Assembly (NCBI RefSeq): GCF_040802235.1
Contig: NC_133172.1
Coordinates: forward strand, 63,557,613-63,621,612
Source of the DNA: Manis javanica
Taxonomy: Eukaryota; Chordata; Mammalia; Pholidota; Manidae
DNA length: 64,000 nucleotides
Reading direction: 5' to 3'
How positions within the stretch are numbered: position 1 is the stretch's first letter; every line of letters begins with the position of its first letter. The position numbers were made by a program, and so were the translations under genes. Positions 37,101 through 48,656 of the stretch are shown here, piece after piece. Under the pieces are notes generated by a model. That model ran no database searches. It was not told where the DNA came from and saw nothing but the letters and a program-made list of their open reading frames with translations.

Positions 37101-39007
37101 GAAGGACAGCAGGGCACCGGGGCAGAAAACACCCTGGCTGCTCTGGGTTGGGTGCCCTGGGAATGCCTGCAAGCGACCCCAGGGAAGGAGCCTTGGGTGC
37201 TGCAGACGGAAGAATCCTCTTCTGCAAAGGCCCTGGGGTCGCCCAGGAGATCAGGACAGGAAGGAAGCCTGTGCGCTGGGGCCAGGAGGGGCCGGGAGGA
37301 GCAGGGGGTCAGGACCTGGCTTTGCTCCTCGAAGGCCAACGCCCCTGGAGAGCGTTCAGCAGGTGACACGCCTGAGGGGCTTTCCTAGGAAGCCTGTGGG
37401 CTGCCGCAGCTAGCAGCCCAGCCTGGCCAGAGCAGTCTCAGGTGGCTGCAGCTTAGAGTCCCGAGAAAAGTCAGCAAAACTGCAGTTCAGGGAGGAGAGG
37501 GCCACAGGGCAGCCTTTGTGTGGTGGTGGGGACGCGGCCGGAGCGTGTTTCTCTGAGCCGCAGTGTCTGCACTGTGGTGAGGTGACGGAGGGAAAGCCCG
37601 ACCCCGGGACACAGGCACTAGAACCCAGACTTCCCGCCGGCTTAGGGTCCTCCGCTGCCCTCTGCCCCCAGGCTGCGGGGCTGTGGGGGAGGCTGGCTGT
37701 CTGAGGCCTCATGACCCAAGGCAGGCAGGACAGCTGGGGACAAGGGACGGTGACCCTCTAACTGACCCGCAGGGCCTCAGCCATTCTGGACACCCAAAGT
37801 GGGGTGATCTATCTGGTCATAGAACAGACCACAGGCCTGCGCCCCAAAGCTGCTCACCCCAAACTGACCTCCATGCAGGCCCTTCTCTGCTCCCAGACCC
37901 CAGCGGGCTCCTCCCACACCCAGGTGGGTTACAGGGCAATGGTGGTCGGCTGGGACCTCCCCTGTCACCACAGTCCCTACATTTTCCCCCCGCCGCCACT
38001 GGGTGCAGGTCCTTCCTGGCAGCGGCTGGTCCCCAGGAGGCAGGTAGAGGTTTCCTCTTGCCTTGGACCCTGGCCTGGGCCTGCGGGGCCTGAGAAGCCC
38101 CTACTCCCATATGCGGACCTTGCTGCTCCCAAACGGAAGCTCCTGAGCACAGGGCGGCAGGTGACTGGGGGTGCCCCCGCTCCCCAGGGGTGGTCTCTCG
38201 GTGCTGAGCTGGTAGGGGTCACTTTGGCAGCTTCCAGCCACCTTGACACCCCAGATGCCCATCTGCACAGATTTGGGGCTGGGCCAGAGGAGGTGCAGTT
38301 GCCCCAGAGGGAGCCCTGCCCAGGGGGCAGGAGACCACCCCTGTCCCCCAGGTTCCCCCTGTGCCCCCGAGAGCATCCCCACTCCAGGGCGGGAAGCACC
38401 AGCCACGGAAGCAGGCAGTCTAGCGGGTTTTCAGCAGGTTTTCCCAACCCGGGCAGGCGGTGACTCCCCGGAAGCCACTGGGGGCGAAGTGCCTCTTCCC
38501 TGGGCTGCGACTTCCTCTCTTGGGGTGGAGATCTGGGGCCGAGGGCCTGAAGCGGGAGCCGGTGGGGGAGGGGGCAGGGGCAGGTGGGAGCCACGGGGGT
38601 CTGCGGGGGCAGCGGGCTCTCAGACCACTTCGGCGCAGTCCGGAGCGGGTGCCTTCCGGGCCTGCCCAGCCCCAGCCCAGGCCGCTCTGCTCCGGCCTGG
38701 CAGCCGCAGGTCCTCGCTGCGGTCTCCACCCCCCACCCCAGGCTTCCGCTCCCACTTTCCGGGCCACAGCCTGGGGTCCCCGGGCCCCCACCTTCCAGCC
38801 CAAACACGAGGTCGCCGACTCTCCACTTCTTGGCTGGCAGCCTGGGGTTCTCTGGGCCCCCACCAACCAGCCCAAAACTTAGGCCGCCGCCCCCCCACTC
38901 CGCCGGCCGCAGCCTGGGGTCCCCGGGCCCCCCGGACGCGCGCACTCACTCAGGCCTGACGCCAGCGCCTGCTCGTTGGCCCACATGGCCCACTCGATCT
39001 GCCCCAT
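31193..39007 (-). CDS. CYBA: CYBA, p22phox (cytochrome b-245 light chain), complete
   Basis: Six coding exons in transcript order: 39007-38950, 34533-34464, 34190-34116, 33902-33819, 33281-33200 and 31408-31193, all GT-AG with matching phases. The protein is 194 aa (human 195). It starts [18 protein letters not shown] and ends PIPVTDEVV. p22phox is a membrane protein that stabilises NOX1-4 and docks p47phox to build the superoxide-producing NADPH oxidase in phagocytes and other cells. Hydrophobic segments lie near residues 8-32, 35-55, 95-123. Arg90 and His94 in the [10 protein letters not shown] segment are kept. The proline-rich p47phox SH3 site at 151-160 ([10 protein letters not shown], including Pro156) is intact. 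Residue 147, a Thr phosphosite in human, is Ala here. Residue 72, polymorphic His/Tyr in human, is Phe. No disruption was seen. Confidence 0.97.
31580..31705 (-). repeat. MIR SINE fragment
   Basis: GGGACTGTTCAGAGAGACTAAGTGACTGGCC...CACACAGCCAGGAGCTG is the minus-strand reading of the MIR core (tail-ward 'cagagaggttaagtaacttgcc...cacacagctag'). It lies in CYBA intron 5. Boundaries are approximate. Confidence 0.6.
32940..33110 (+). repeat. MIR SINE fragment
   Basis: CTCTCTGAGCTCCTGCTTCTCCGTCTGTGAAGTGGGG, followed later by GTTAGATGTTCAATAAGTGG, matches the MIR core and 3' end in sense. It is in CYBA intron 5, just beside exon 5. Confidence 0.65.
34920..35395 (-). mobile_element. Ancient L1M-type LINE-1 3' fragment
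   Basis: Plus-strand phrases AATTGTGGTAAAATATACAT, AAAGTGTACAGTTGGGTGGC and GTTTATGTATCCATTTATGG are the complement of a mammalian L1M ORF2-tail/3'UTR. It is strongly diverged and lies in CYBA intron 1. Diverged AT-rich sequence up to about 36300 may be further old repeat. Confidence 0.7.
36630..36705 (+). repeat. LINE-2 3' fragment
   Basis: AGCGAGGCTCCTTAAGGGCG followed by GTTTCGGGTCC matches the L2 phrase 'gtgagctccttgagggcagggaccgtgtct' in diverged form. Confidence 0.45.
38750..38935. repeat. Minisatellite in CYBA intron 1, about 70-nt unit, three copies
   Basis: The phrase CAGCCTGGGG(T)TCCCCGGGCCCCC recurs at about 38767, 38838 and 38910. Each copy is preceded by CCACT(T/C)... and followed by CC..CCAGCCCAAA. 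The period is about 70-71 nt, with around 80% identity by eye. The array ends within about 15 nt of the exon 1 donor. Confidence 0.75.
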
Positions 39008-39200
39008 CGCGGCGGCGGCGAGGGACCAGACCGTCGGCTCGGCGGGGCTCCCGCAGTGCGCCCGCGGCCCGCCTGCCCCCGCCCCGCCCCGGGCCCCGCC
39101 CCCGCCTCGCCCCGCCCCGGCCGCAGGGGCCAGGCCTGCCCGGCGGTGGGAAGCCAGGCCGGGGGCTGGATCTCAGCCCGGGCTTTGCACTGCGGGAGCC
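38930..39200 (-). promoter_or_regulatory. CYBA: CYBA CpG-island promoter
   Basis: A dense CpG stretch covering exon 1 and upstream, with GC-box (Sp1-type) clusters CCCCGCCC at about 39070-39120 and no TATA box. Transcription would start just above 39007 and run to lower coordinates. The role is inferred from position and composition. Confidence 0.7.
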
Positions 39201-40247
39201 CCGGCCGCTCTGGACGAGGCCCTGCCCGACCCCCAGGCTTCCTCCTGGCGGGACCCGCGTGCGGCAGGCTTCCCTCCGCAGCCCAGCAGGCCAGCGGCTG
39301 CCTTGCGCCCGCTTCCTCCTCCTTGTGCCGTCCCGAGGCCCCGCCAGGGGGCCACCACTTTGGGGGCTTGCTCCATCCGTGCCAGATGCCGCCCCTGCCC
39401 GCTAGCCGTGCTTACTCTGGGTTCCCCAGGCCTCTCCTGGGCCACTTGGGACGGGGTGGTCACGTGCAGGCTGGGCCCCAGGGCGACCACTCCGTGAAGT
39501 GGGTGCAGCCGCCCCCAGGACGCAGAGCTCCTCTTCAGAGCTTCTAGACGGGGGGATCCCAGGCGTCTGGAGAGCCTGCTCCCAGAAAAGATGTGAGCAG
39601 GTTGGGTTCCTGGACGGTCTTAGAGGGGTGGAACCATCACTTCTGCACACGATGGACCCCCCAACCAGGAAGCAGACCTCAGACCACTGGCGCCCTGGAC
39701 CTGGGAGACCCCTCTCCGGAGGTCGGTGGCTGAGCCAGCACAGGGCGGCGGGTCAGCCATCCAGCGCAGGCACGGCTCTGCTCAGGGGTCTGTCTTACAG
39801 GGAGGGTGTGGTTGTGCAGAGCCTTGGGGAAAACCCAGAAGTGGCACCGCCTGCCCTTGGCCGGCTTCCTCTGCTGCCCACCCACCCGCCTTCTCTCCTG
39901 GAAGCCTGCCCCAGGCAAGTGAGGACACAGGGAGGGGAGCCCTTTAGAGCCACGGTGCCTCTGAGCTGGGGCTAAGCAGCCCCAGGTCAGTACTGCTGTG
40001 TGCACATCTGTGTCCCACTTTGTCACGGACGCTGGGAGTTTAACGCAGACCCTGACCACATCCCACACCTGTCAGAGCCTCGGGGCAGCTGTGTGGCCAG
40101 CAACTGGAAGGCAAGCATGGGGACAGGCGCAAGCAGGCACATACACACCACCGTGCCCTCCCCGGCCCCTGCCCTCACAGCAGGACCCGGAACGCTGGTG
40201 TCCGAACCAAGAGGAAGCCAGCCAGGCCAGGGCTCAGCAAGGCGGCC
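39201..40247. other. Spacer between CYBA promoter and MVD poly(A) end
   Basis: GC-rich spacer of about 1 kb with no gene, repeat or motif recognised beyond a tail of the CYBA CpG island near 39200-39300. Confidence 0.6.
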
Positions 40248-40253
40248 TTTATT
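40248..40253 (-). terminator. MVD: MVD poly(A) signal (AATAAA on minus strand)
   Basis: TTTATT on the plus strand, 364 nt past the MVD stop in the transcript direction. It is the first canonical signal seen. The transcript end is inferred at about 40230. Confidence 0.75.
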
Positions 40254-40616
40254 TCCAGGGCCAGCCCACAGCTCCTCCCGCTGGGATGCCCCGCCGGTCG
40301 CTGCATGAAGCAGCCTGCCAGCCAGCCAGCCCACACCCACCGGCTCAACCTCAGGTCCCTGCTCCGATTCTGGCCCCTTCCCAGCTCTCATCTCGGCAAA
40401 GCGCTGGGTGCAGGTCGGGGATGCACACGGTGAGAGGCTGGATCCTGACCGCTTGGGCCATGCCAAAGTTTACCCCAACGCCCCAGCCTGGCACAGCATG
40501 TGCTGGGCAGCCGCCCACAGGGCCAGCAAGCCTGGCCCAGCTACCGCCACACCCAGCTCCCCAGTCCCAGCAAAGCAGTCCTCATCCCAGCAGCAGTGGG
40601 CTCCTGTCCGGAGCGG

Positions 40617-43600
40617 TCAAGCAGCTGGCTTTGGCAGGCCGTCGGGGCCCAGGAGGTGAGCCTGAGGGTCATCCACAATTTGAGGCCCGGGCCCCACCTG
40701 GGGGCAGATAAATCACTGCAGGTCAGGGAGACAGAGAGGGATGGGGATGCACCCCTTCCCAGTTAGTGAGGCCAGAGGCTGACAGCTGGGGGCGCCACCC
40801 TGCTGTCCCACCACAAGCGTCCAGACTGGTGGGCCGCAAGTCTGGGCTGGAAAGTAGAGCCTGTGGCCTGGGTCACGACCACTGACCAAGGTCCTGACCT
40901 GCCCTTGTTGGGGGGCCCTGGGGGGCCCAGCACCTCTGCGTCCTCAGGGCTCCACCTCCCAGCCCTGCCCCACCCAGCAGCCTGCAGGGCACCCTTGACT
41001 GTTCACACGGTGAGCAGGTGGACGGATGGAACAAAGTGGCTCCAGGGGCTCTCAGAGCCAAAAAGTGGGCTTCCCGCCTGAGACAGTGGGAGTGGGGGGG
41101 CCCCTCGCTGGCAGACACACTGCCTGGGCCTACCAGGCCCAGGTGCGGGGCCTCACCTGAGTGGCGATGATGTATTTGATGCTGCCTGGGGTGGGGTCCA
41201 TGCCCAGTAAGGCTTTAAGCTCGTCTGACAGTAGAGCGGGCTTCAGGGGCAGCCCCTTCAGAAACCTGACGAAGGAAGGCAGAGACGTACCGAGGCAGGT
41301 GAGCGTCTGGCAGGGGACAGCGGGGCCCTGGCACAGCACTGGCTGCACGGCGCCTAGGGACCAATGCCCCTGGGCTGCATGCTGCAAGGTGGGTGAAATG
41401 GCAGCTTTTACCACATGCAAAGCCAGGCGGGACACAGCCAAGCCCAGCTGTGTCGCCAAGAGGGCAGGACTTCAGAAAACCCCCAGGAGGTGCCGAGCTC
41501 ACCCCTGGCCCGCGGCTACTGCTCTGCCCCAGGGGCTTCAGCACTGCGGAAACCTACCAACCTTGCCAGGAGCGGGGTGTCAGGGAAGAGCTCAGAGCTT
41601 CCCAGGGGGCACTGCGGCCGCCACCTGGTTGGGGCATGTGGTCTGCCCCTTGGGGGGAGGAGATCAGTGGTCTGGCCCCCGACCACCAGTACTGCCCCAG
41701 TTATGGCCACAGGGGAAATCACCCACATATTCCAGCACCCTTTGCGAATGGGGGGCCGAAAGGACCACCAGAAGGGAGAAATCTGAGCCTGAGGTCCCAG
41801 CAAGGCCGCAGGCATTGTCCACATAAGGGCTGCCACACTGTGCAGGCACACGTGACCCCAGGGCTGGGACGAGACGAAGCCCCTGCAGCCACAGTGGAGG
41901 GGCACTTGGGGACACACTGCCTGCATCCTGCGGGTGCTGCCACCTGCTGCAGGACCCCACCGAGCACTGCAGTCTGGTGCGCCCCGCCCTCCACATCTCC
42001 CACCCGGGATCTCCACTCACTCGTCTCCGTTGGACTCAGGGGGGAAGCAGTGCCTCACGGCGGCCACGAACTCAGCCACGGTATCGTCCAGGGCGAAGAT
42101 CACGGCGTTGGGGCCGGCATCAAATGTGTACGCCACCTGGAACCCACACGGCCAGCATGAACACTTACACAGTGGCCCCACTCGGCCCCGATGAACCACC
42201 TGGGGGAGCGAAGGCATCTGTGCCTGCCAACTCAGGGCCAGGCGAGGGGTCTCCACACCAGCACTCTGCCTGGTGGGTCACACCGCCAGAGAATCGGCCA
42301 AGAAACAGAACGAAACAAGAGCAAGACATAGCCACGCACGCCCTGCAGGCGTGGGGGAAGGCAGGTCCTGAGAGGCCGCCTCAGGGCCGGCTGCGATTTA
42401 CGTGGCTCTCTGCGTAGGAGTGCCCACACGTTCTGGAGCTGGCGGGGATGGCGCGTCTCCCAGCCCCGCCTTGCCTTGGTCCGCCCGTGATGGGCGTTGA
42501 AGCGGTGCACCAGCTGGATGATGCGCCTGGAGGTGTCGTTGAGGTAACAGATGGGCGGGAAGGTGTCCAGGCAGGTGGCGTGAAGCTGGTTGCTGTCCTT
42601 CATGGTCAGCTGGCCAAAGCCCTGGAAGTCCCGCTCCTTGACACAGCGGGTCATCTCTGCCATGTGCACCGGCACCACAGCCTCGGCCCGGAACTGCAAG
42701 AACAGTCCCTCTGATGAGGCCTTCAGTACGGTGCCCAGGGCACAGGCTTGGGGCAGAGCCCAGCCCCGCCCCCAGGCAGCAGCCCCACCCGGGCCTCAGC
42801 GTCCAGAGCACAGGCTGCCGGACAGAGCCCCTGAGCTCAGGCTGGAAGGGCATGGCGGGAGCCTGGTGTGCCATGATGGGCAGGAAAGGCCCTGGGGAGC
42901 GCCCACCCCCAAACCAGCCTCACCTTGAGCAGGGCGCTGGTCTCCATGCTGGTCCGCATGCCAGCGGTGCTGCCAGTCGGCTTCCTCTCAGCACACACCT
43001 GCCCGGGGACAGACAGCCTGGAGGGAGCAGCCCCAAGGCCCTAACACCCAGTCCGTCCCACCCCCACTCACAAGGCCGCTGTTCCTGGGAGGCTGCTCAG
43101 GGGCTGCTCCTCAAGGCCCAGGCCGGGTGCAGCCTGGCCCCAGCGGCCGAGGCTGGGGAACCGTCTCTGCCCTGCTCCCACTCACCACAAGGATGAGGAC
43201 TCGGAGCTCGGGCCAGTGTGACTCGGGGGCCACCTGCCGTGCGATGCTGTCCTTCCCATCAGCCCGCTGCCCCATCTGCCATTCCACGAAGCCTCCGTGC
43301 AGGCTCCGGCAGGCACTGCCCGAGCCCCGGCGAGCCACTTCCGAGAGGTCACTCTCCACCCCGTACACTCGGGCCAGGGCATAGACTGTGGGGACAGGAG
43401 AGGGCTGCTGGGGGGCTCAGGCAGTGGGGAGGGGTGGCGCCGGCCCGGCTACACCCAGCACCGCCCAGGAGCATGCCCCCAGGAAACAGGAGGCTCCCGG
43501 GATGAGGTCAGCCCCGCTCCTCTGGTCAGCATCTGCCTGCCAGGCGACCACCCCTGAGCTTGCACTCGAGATGCAGAGCCCCCCCCAGAGCCTGCAGGGC

Positions 43601-45948
43601 TGCTGTGGGGCCAGGCCTGGTAAGGGTCTGATGGTGGCATGCAGAGCCAGGAGTCCAGGAGACGAGCCCTCTGCCCCAACAGTGGGGCCCCCCAAGCCTG
43701 GCTCGCCAACCCTGGTCACCGAGGTGGCTCGGCACAGACACATAAACTGAGCTAGGCCAGGGAGTATCACCCCTGGTGTGCCTGAGCCCCCACCTGCCAC
43801 TGTGGGGCCAGCAGCCCAGAGGAGCCCAGAGCTGGGGTTCAGAGGGAGAAGACGGGTTCCCGGGCCTGCCAGAGCAGAGCTGCTGCACCCCGGGATTCTA
43901 GTAGGTAAGCCAAGAAAATTGCTGTCCGTTAGGCTGAGCCACTCTGAGTTTGGTTTCTGTCACAGGAAACCTAGAGGGTCCTACACACGCAGTCCCCGGG
44001 AGAGCCTAGCAGCCAGGCGTGTGGGATGAGCCCCGGGTGGGGTCTCCTTGAAGGCTGCCAGGGTGAGGTGTGCCGCTGTGGCACCCGGCCCAGTCCCCCT
44101 GAGGGCACCCACCAAGGCAGGCATAGCCAGCTGCAGAGGAGGCCAGGCCCGCAGCCGTGGGGAAGTTGTTCACTGACGCGACGTGGACCTTGCCGCTGAG
44201 GCAGAGGGGCGGCTGGTCCTCGCTGCCGGGGCTCCTCTGCTCACGGGCCAGGCGGCGGACTGTGGCAAAGGGGACAGCCTTGGAGCAGAGCCGGCCCTCC
44301 TGCCCCCAGCAGCTTGCCTCTGTGAGGGCAGGAGCCCCAGACCCCAGGGCCCCACTGGCTCCTGCTAACAGGTGCTCCCCCGTCCCCCAGGGCTCAGCAG
44401 GGTTGGGAGCGGAGTCTGAGGCACCTTCCAGGGTGAGACCCGGTCTTGACCCAGTGGATCCCACTCACTTTCCTGCAGGCAGGCCTGGAGGCGCGGCTGT
44501 CCAATGTCCTCCTCCCGGCCATTCAGCCAAATGCGGTCCTCGGTGAAGTCCCTGCTGAGGGCAGCTGTTGTGGTGGTTTTCAACTGGGAAAGAAAATGCA
44601 GGCCCCTCAGGGGCAGTCCAGCCTTTCTGCTGGGGAGGCCTTTCCAACCACAGTCCTTTGTGGTAGGGAGTCAGGGACTGGGAGGTGGAGACCAGGCCTG
44701 GGGCTGAGTGGCCGCCACTGCAGAGCACGGCCCACGCTCCCATCTCCCCCGGCAGAGCCATCGGGCCAGTGCTCCAGAGGAGACCAGGGGCACAGGCTTG
44801 TGCAGACGTGTGTGAGGCCCTGGGGCTGTGTGTGCATGTGCAATCAGCGTGCCCACAGCATGCCACATGCCACAGTTCATTGTCTGGCATTTACTGCTAC
44901 CAAATGTTAAGCAAAAGTTTAACAGACCTCTAGTAAACATCTGCTTTGGCATTTATGTCCAGCCCACACTGACCTGATCCTGGTGCAAAGTGACGCTCAG
45001 AGAGGAGTTGATGGGCAGGATCAGCTCCTCATCTCGCTTCCCCCCTGGAAGAGGACCGCAGGCCGGGCCGAGTCAGGATCAGGGCCCAGCACATCACTGC
45101 CGCCGTCCCTGGCCAGTGCTTCCCATTCACTCCCACTCCAATCCCACAGCTCCCCTCCTGCCCGGATCCCGCTCTCTCACTGTACAACACAGGTCCTCTC
45201 TGCCGCCTCCCCCCACCCACTGCCTTCAGGAAGCCCTCCTGGATTGCTCCCCCCATCACTGAGCTCTGCAACCCAGAGCAGAGCTGGAGGCCTGTCCCTT
45301 TCCCTGCTTCATGGCTTCTGTTTTATCTTCTTCCACTCACTCAGCAAGTCACCCTACGGTGCCTACCATCCTCGTGCCTCCTCCCAAACAGGAGGCCCAG
45401 TTACTGAAAACTCCAATCTCCCTTCTGGCCCTCCCGGGAGACGCTCGAACCCGCCCCACTTCTGCAGGACCTGCATTCCCGCACAACTCGCAACAAAGCA
45501 AAGCTTGAAAGCCTGACGTCTCAAAACGCTGTTAACCACGCACGAGACGCTGTGTGCCGGGGCCTTTCAAAGGACGTCTGGCTGCGCTGCCTGGAATGTC
45601 CACTCCGGGGAGCTGGGCTCAGCACTCGGGGAGGGAAGCGCGGGCGCCCGCGACCGCCCGGGTGAACCTCCAGAAATTACAGCGACTGCGAAGTCCGCAA
45701 GTGCAGGCCTCCAAACGACAAGGCGCTAGAAAGGGGGGCGGCAGCTCGGGGGCCCCGGGGGCGTGACCCTGGGAGCAGAGCCGCCCCCGGGGAAGGGGGT
45801 CCTGTACCGTGTCCAGCAAGCGTCCGCCTGGGACGGACGTGCCGGACGCCCGCGTCCCCCGCCGGGGCCCGCACTCACAGTACTTGATGACCGCGATGTT
45901 GACCGGCGCGGTGCAGGTGACCGCCACGAGCGGCTGCTCGGACGCCAT
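40617..45948 (-). CDS. MVD: MVD, diphosphomevalonate decarboxylase, complete
   Basis: Ten coding exons in transcript order: 45948-45879, 45044-44974, 44583-44469, 44259-44113, 43385-43186, 42998-42924, 42693-42475, 42136-42021, 41265-41157 and 40697-40617. The protein is 400 aa, equal to human. It catalyses ATP-dependent decarboxylation of mevalonate 5-diphosphate to isopentenyl diphosphate, the last mevalonate-pathway step before the isoprenoids. It belongs to the GHMP kinase fold. Visible sites are Asn17 and Lys22 in [13 protein letters not shown], the Gly/Ser-rich loop [15 protein letters not shown] (116-130, with Ser127), Arg161 in SACRS, and the catalytic Asp305 in [11 protein letters not shown]. 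All splice sites are GT-AG except the donor after exon 7, which reads AAG|GCAAGG (GC-AG intron). No disruption was seen. Confidence 0.97.
45085..45265 (+). repeat. LINE-2 3' fragment in MVD intron 1
   Basis: CTTCAGGAAGCCCTCCTGGATTGCTCCCC matches the L2 'caggaagccttccctgatt' region. The upstream C/T-rich text is also L2-like. Diverged, with approximate ends. Confidence 0.5.
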
Positions 45949-46470
45949 AGCCGAAGAGCGACGCACCCCACCGCCGCGTGGCCCGCGCGGCCCCAGCTGT
46001 TCGCGCGCCGTCCAATCAGCGTCGGGACCGGCACACGTTCCACCTCTCAGCCAATGAACGGGATCGGACGACGAACTGCCGACTCCGAGCGGGCGGAACG
46101 CGCACGCTCAGAGCTCTGTCCGGCTGCCGGGTCCGCGCAGGCGCGCAGCGGCGACCTCTCCGGAGGCTGCGGGGTGCGCGCGGTGGACCCGAAGTTCTGT
46201 CCCGGACAGAGAGAGGAGGCGGGGCCGTCGGCCCGGGCGGGGCTGAGCAGGCCCGGAGCTCAGTCGGCCCCCGCAACTCCGGACGGAAGACTCGGGGCGT
46301 CAGCGCAGGGGTGCCGCCGAGGTCCCGGGGCCCGCCGCGGCCGCACTCCTCGCCCCGGCATCGCGCGCGCCGCCGCCTGGGAGTCGCCTGCGCCCCCAAG
46401 TGGGGGGCCTTCCCTCGGCCCGAAGCCCGGGGCCCGCCCCCTTCCCCGACCCCTGGGTGGGGGTCTGCTG
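45949..46470 (-). promoter_or_regulatory. MVD: MVD CpG-island promoter with SRE-like and two CCAAT motifs
   Basis: Dense CpG sequence directly upstream of the MVD ATG. CGCACCCCAC at 45962-45971 fits the sterol-response element consensus ATCACCCCAC at 8 of 10 positions. CCAAT boxes lie at 46012-46016 and 46051-46055 on the plus strand (ATTGG in the sense direction), 39 nt apart. SREBP with NF-Y is the known control scheme for mevalonate-pathway genes, so this layout fits, but binding is inferred. No TATA box. Confidence 0.6.
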
Positions 46471-46979
46471 AGGGGTAAACTGCTTAGCGGTGGGTGCTGG
46501 CAGACCTCTCTCCCCTTTCGCAAGCTCCATATGCGCAAGGATTCTTCACGGTTGAAATGGACTGTCAGACACACCGCTGACTTTGTTACTGCGGTAAGAT
46601 CGGCGAAGGTGGTCTGTGCCCCTGTACCCGCCCACCGCGGTTCTCTGGCATTGCCTACATTTCCTCTGTGCAACCGCAACTGCCCTCCACCTCCTGGGCT
46701 TCATAATAAACTGTCCCCATTAAACTGACTCCCAACCCCCCTCCCTATGAAAATTTATTTAAAGGTCAGACTTCGATCAAGATACTAATATGCAACAGGC
46801 AGTGTCCCACCTGGGCGGGCCACCGGCTCTGTCTGGAAGTATTGATGTTCATTACCTTTCCATCAACGTTATGTGTAGTACCAGCAAATAGCTTTCTTCC
46901 CACCTTTATCTTGGCTGTTTCTGTTCCCGTCGAACAAAAGGGCTCCTTGTTACAGTACCAGGTGTACCGTATCTGTCCA

Positions 46980-47170
46980 ATTTGTCCCCTGTTGGTGGAC
47001 TAGGGGGCTGTTGCCAATATTTTGATAAGCTGGTTTTCCACACATTTTGTGCAAGTGTGAGTATTTCTGTAGGAGAAATTCCTGGGATTGGAATCACTGG
47101 GCTGAGGGCAATATGTCAGATAAGTTGAGTAGCTGTTGGCACGTTGGACTGTATGGAAGCTGAATTGATT
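46980..47170 (-). mobile_element. Ancient L1M-type fragment
   Basis: Plus strand TGTGCAAGTGTGAGTATTTC then TGTAGGAGAAATTCCTGGGA and GGAATCACTGGGCTGAGGGC is the complement of a common old L1 3' region. Strongly diverged. Confidence 0.55.
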
Positions 47171-47939
47171 GATGACTTGTTTATTAGATTTATTTAAGAT
47201 CAATAGTAAACCCATCGTGCTAACATATCTTTTTGAAAAATAACCCTTTTCTGAAACAAAGGTGTGGGACAGTGGCTTTGCTCTGCGGGCACCCCCTGAA
47301 GTGCCTGACTTGATGGAGCAGCCCCGCCGTTCGCAGATGTGCTGAAGTGTTTCCACGGCTCTCCTTTGGTGTAGCGAATCTCCTTATCAGAAAAGTCTCC
47401 AAGCATGGGAAGCTGCAAAGCTTTTACTGAAACATGGAAGTTTCCCACATTGTCATTTTCTCTTGAAAGGGTAAATGTCCTCACTGGCAATACATGCGGT
47501 CCGTTCTTGAAGTGGCAGGCTCACCTGGCTCTTAATTTTGAGGACTGCCTGCGTCACCGTGGCGTGGCCTCTGAGCATGCACTCCCAGGGAAGGGCAGCT
47601 GGCTCAGCCCAGAGCACACGTTGCACGTGCCCCGTTGATCCACTGGCCTCAGAGCGGTTCCCTGCCCCTCCTGTTACTCACTGGGGACATTAAAGGGACC
47701 AGAACTCGGCTGAGATTCAGTACAACTCAGGATGCTCTTAAGCCACACTTGCCTTTCCATGAGTGTGTAGTAGGGAGATGCCAGGACTCCTGCCCATCGA
47801 TGCGTGTGCCCCTAGGCAAGAAGACCCCCTGGGCAAACGCTGGCACGGGGGAGGGGGTGCATGTTCTATGGGAGGAGGGAGGACCGCCAGCAAGAGAACT
47901 TGTCTGGGGGTTGAGTTTGTTCCCCTCCGTCCTTGTCCT

Positions 47940-48656
47940 GCTGCAGCAAAGAACTGAAGGGCAGAGAGACAGCAGGGAAGCAGAGCGGAAGTTTTATGTG
48001 AATTCACTCTAAGGGAGAAATGGGCCAGCGCTAAGCAGACAAAGGCAGGTTTATTTGAATAAAGCAGAGAGGAAGGAAAAATAGAAGGAGGAAAGAGAAG
48101 CTCATGGAACTCCCACGTGGCATAGGGCACATCCCCTGCCAACCCCTGAAGCCAGGGTCGCCTGGCGTCCAGTGTCCGCTTGGATCCCCACAGCATGGGA
48201 ACTAAGTCCCTACCATCCCAGGATTTGGGGAGCCCAGAGCACTGGGTGGAGAGAGCTATGTTCTGAGAACTTTCTAAAGTCAAACAAAAGAGATTTTCAG
48301 GCAGGCTACTAAGAAGCGTGGTCGCGGAGCTGCAGTCCCGTCTAGGTCCCCCAAGCAATGGGGACTCACCAGCCCGAATCAGAGCTCTCAGCGGCCCCTC
48401 TCTCCTTGGTCTGGAGGACAAAATGGAACAGCAAAGGGACAAGGACACCCTGGAAGAGCCCAGAGGCAAGTGTAATGACTTGAGTAGCAAGAAGTCTTTT
48501 AAAATTACACGCTCCAAGAAAGAGGGGTGCAGGCAACCTGAGAGGGGAGGCGCACCCAAAAGCTGGGATTCCGTCAAGGAGTTTCAAGAACGGGATAAAG
48601 ATAAAGGGTCGGGGCGTAGGCTTGTCAGGCGGTCTCATGACGTCCATCTCTGCTGA
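47940..48656 (-). mobile_element. Probable solitary LTR of an endogenous retrovirus
   Basis: On the minus strand the segment begins TGTCAGCAGAG and ends near a CA. A TATA-poor U3-like part is followed by a CT-rich part with AATAAA-type signals near 48055. Size (about 0.7 kb) and layout fit a class I-type LTR with no internal region. It is a fossil. Ends and family are tentative. Confidence 0.4.

Noticed and set aside
37977-38945. 322-codon minus-strand open frame
   Set aside because: It lies in CYBA intron 1 on the CYBA strand but runs through the 70-bp minisatellite and has no splice support or homology.
46100-46470. Possible divergent gene sharing the MVD CpG island
   Set aside because: Open frames here only reflect high GC content; no plus-strand exon or splice pattern was recognised.
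47738-48577. 279-codon minus-strand open frame
   Set aside because: Overlaps a probable solitary LTR, and no known protein domain was recognised.
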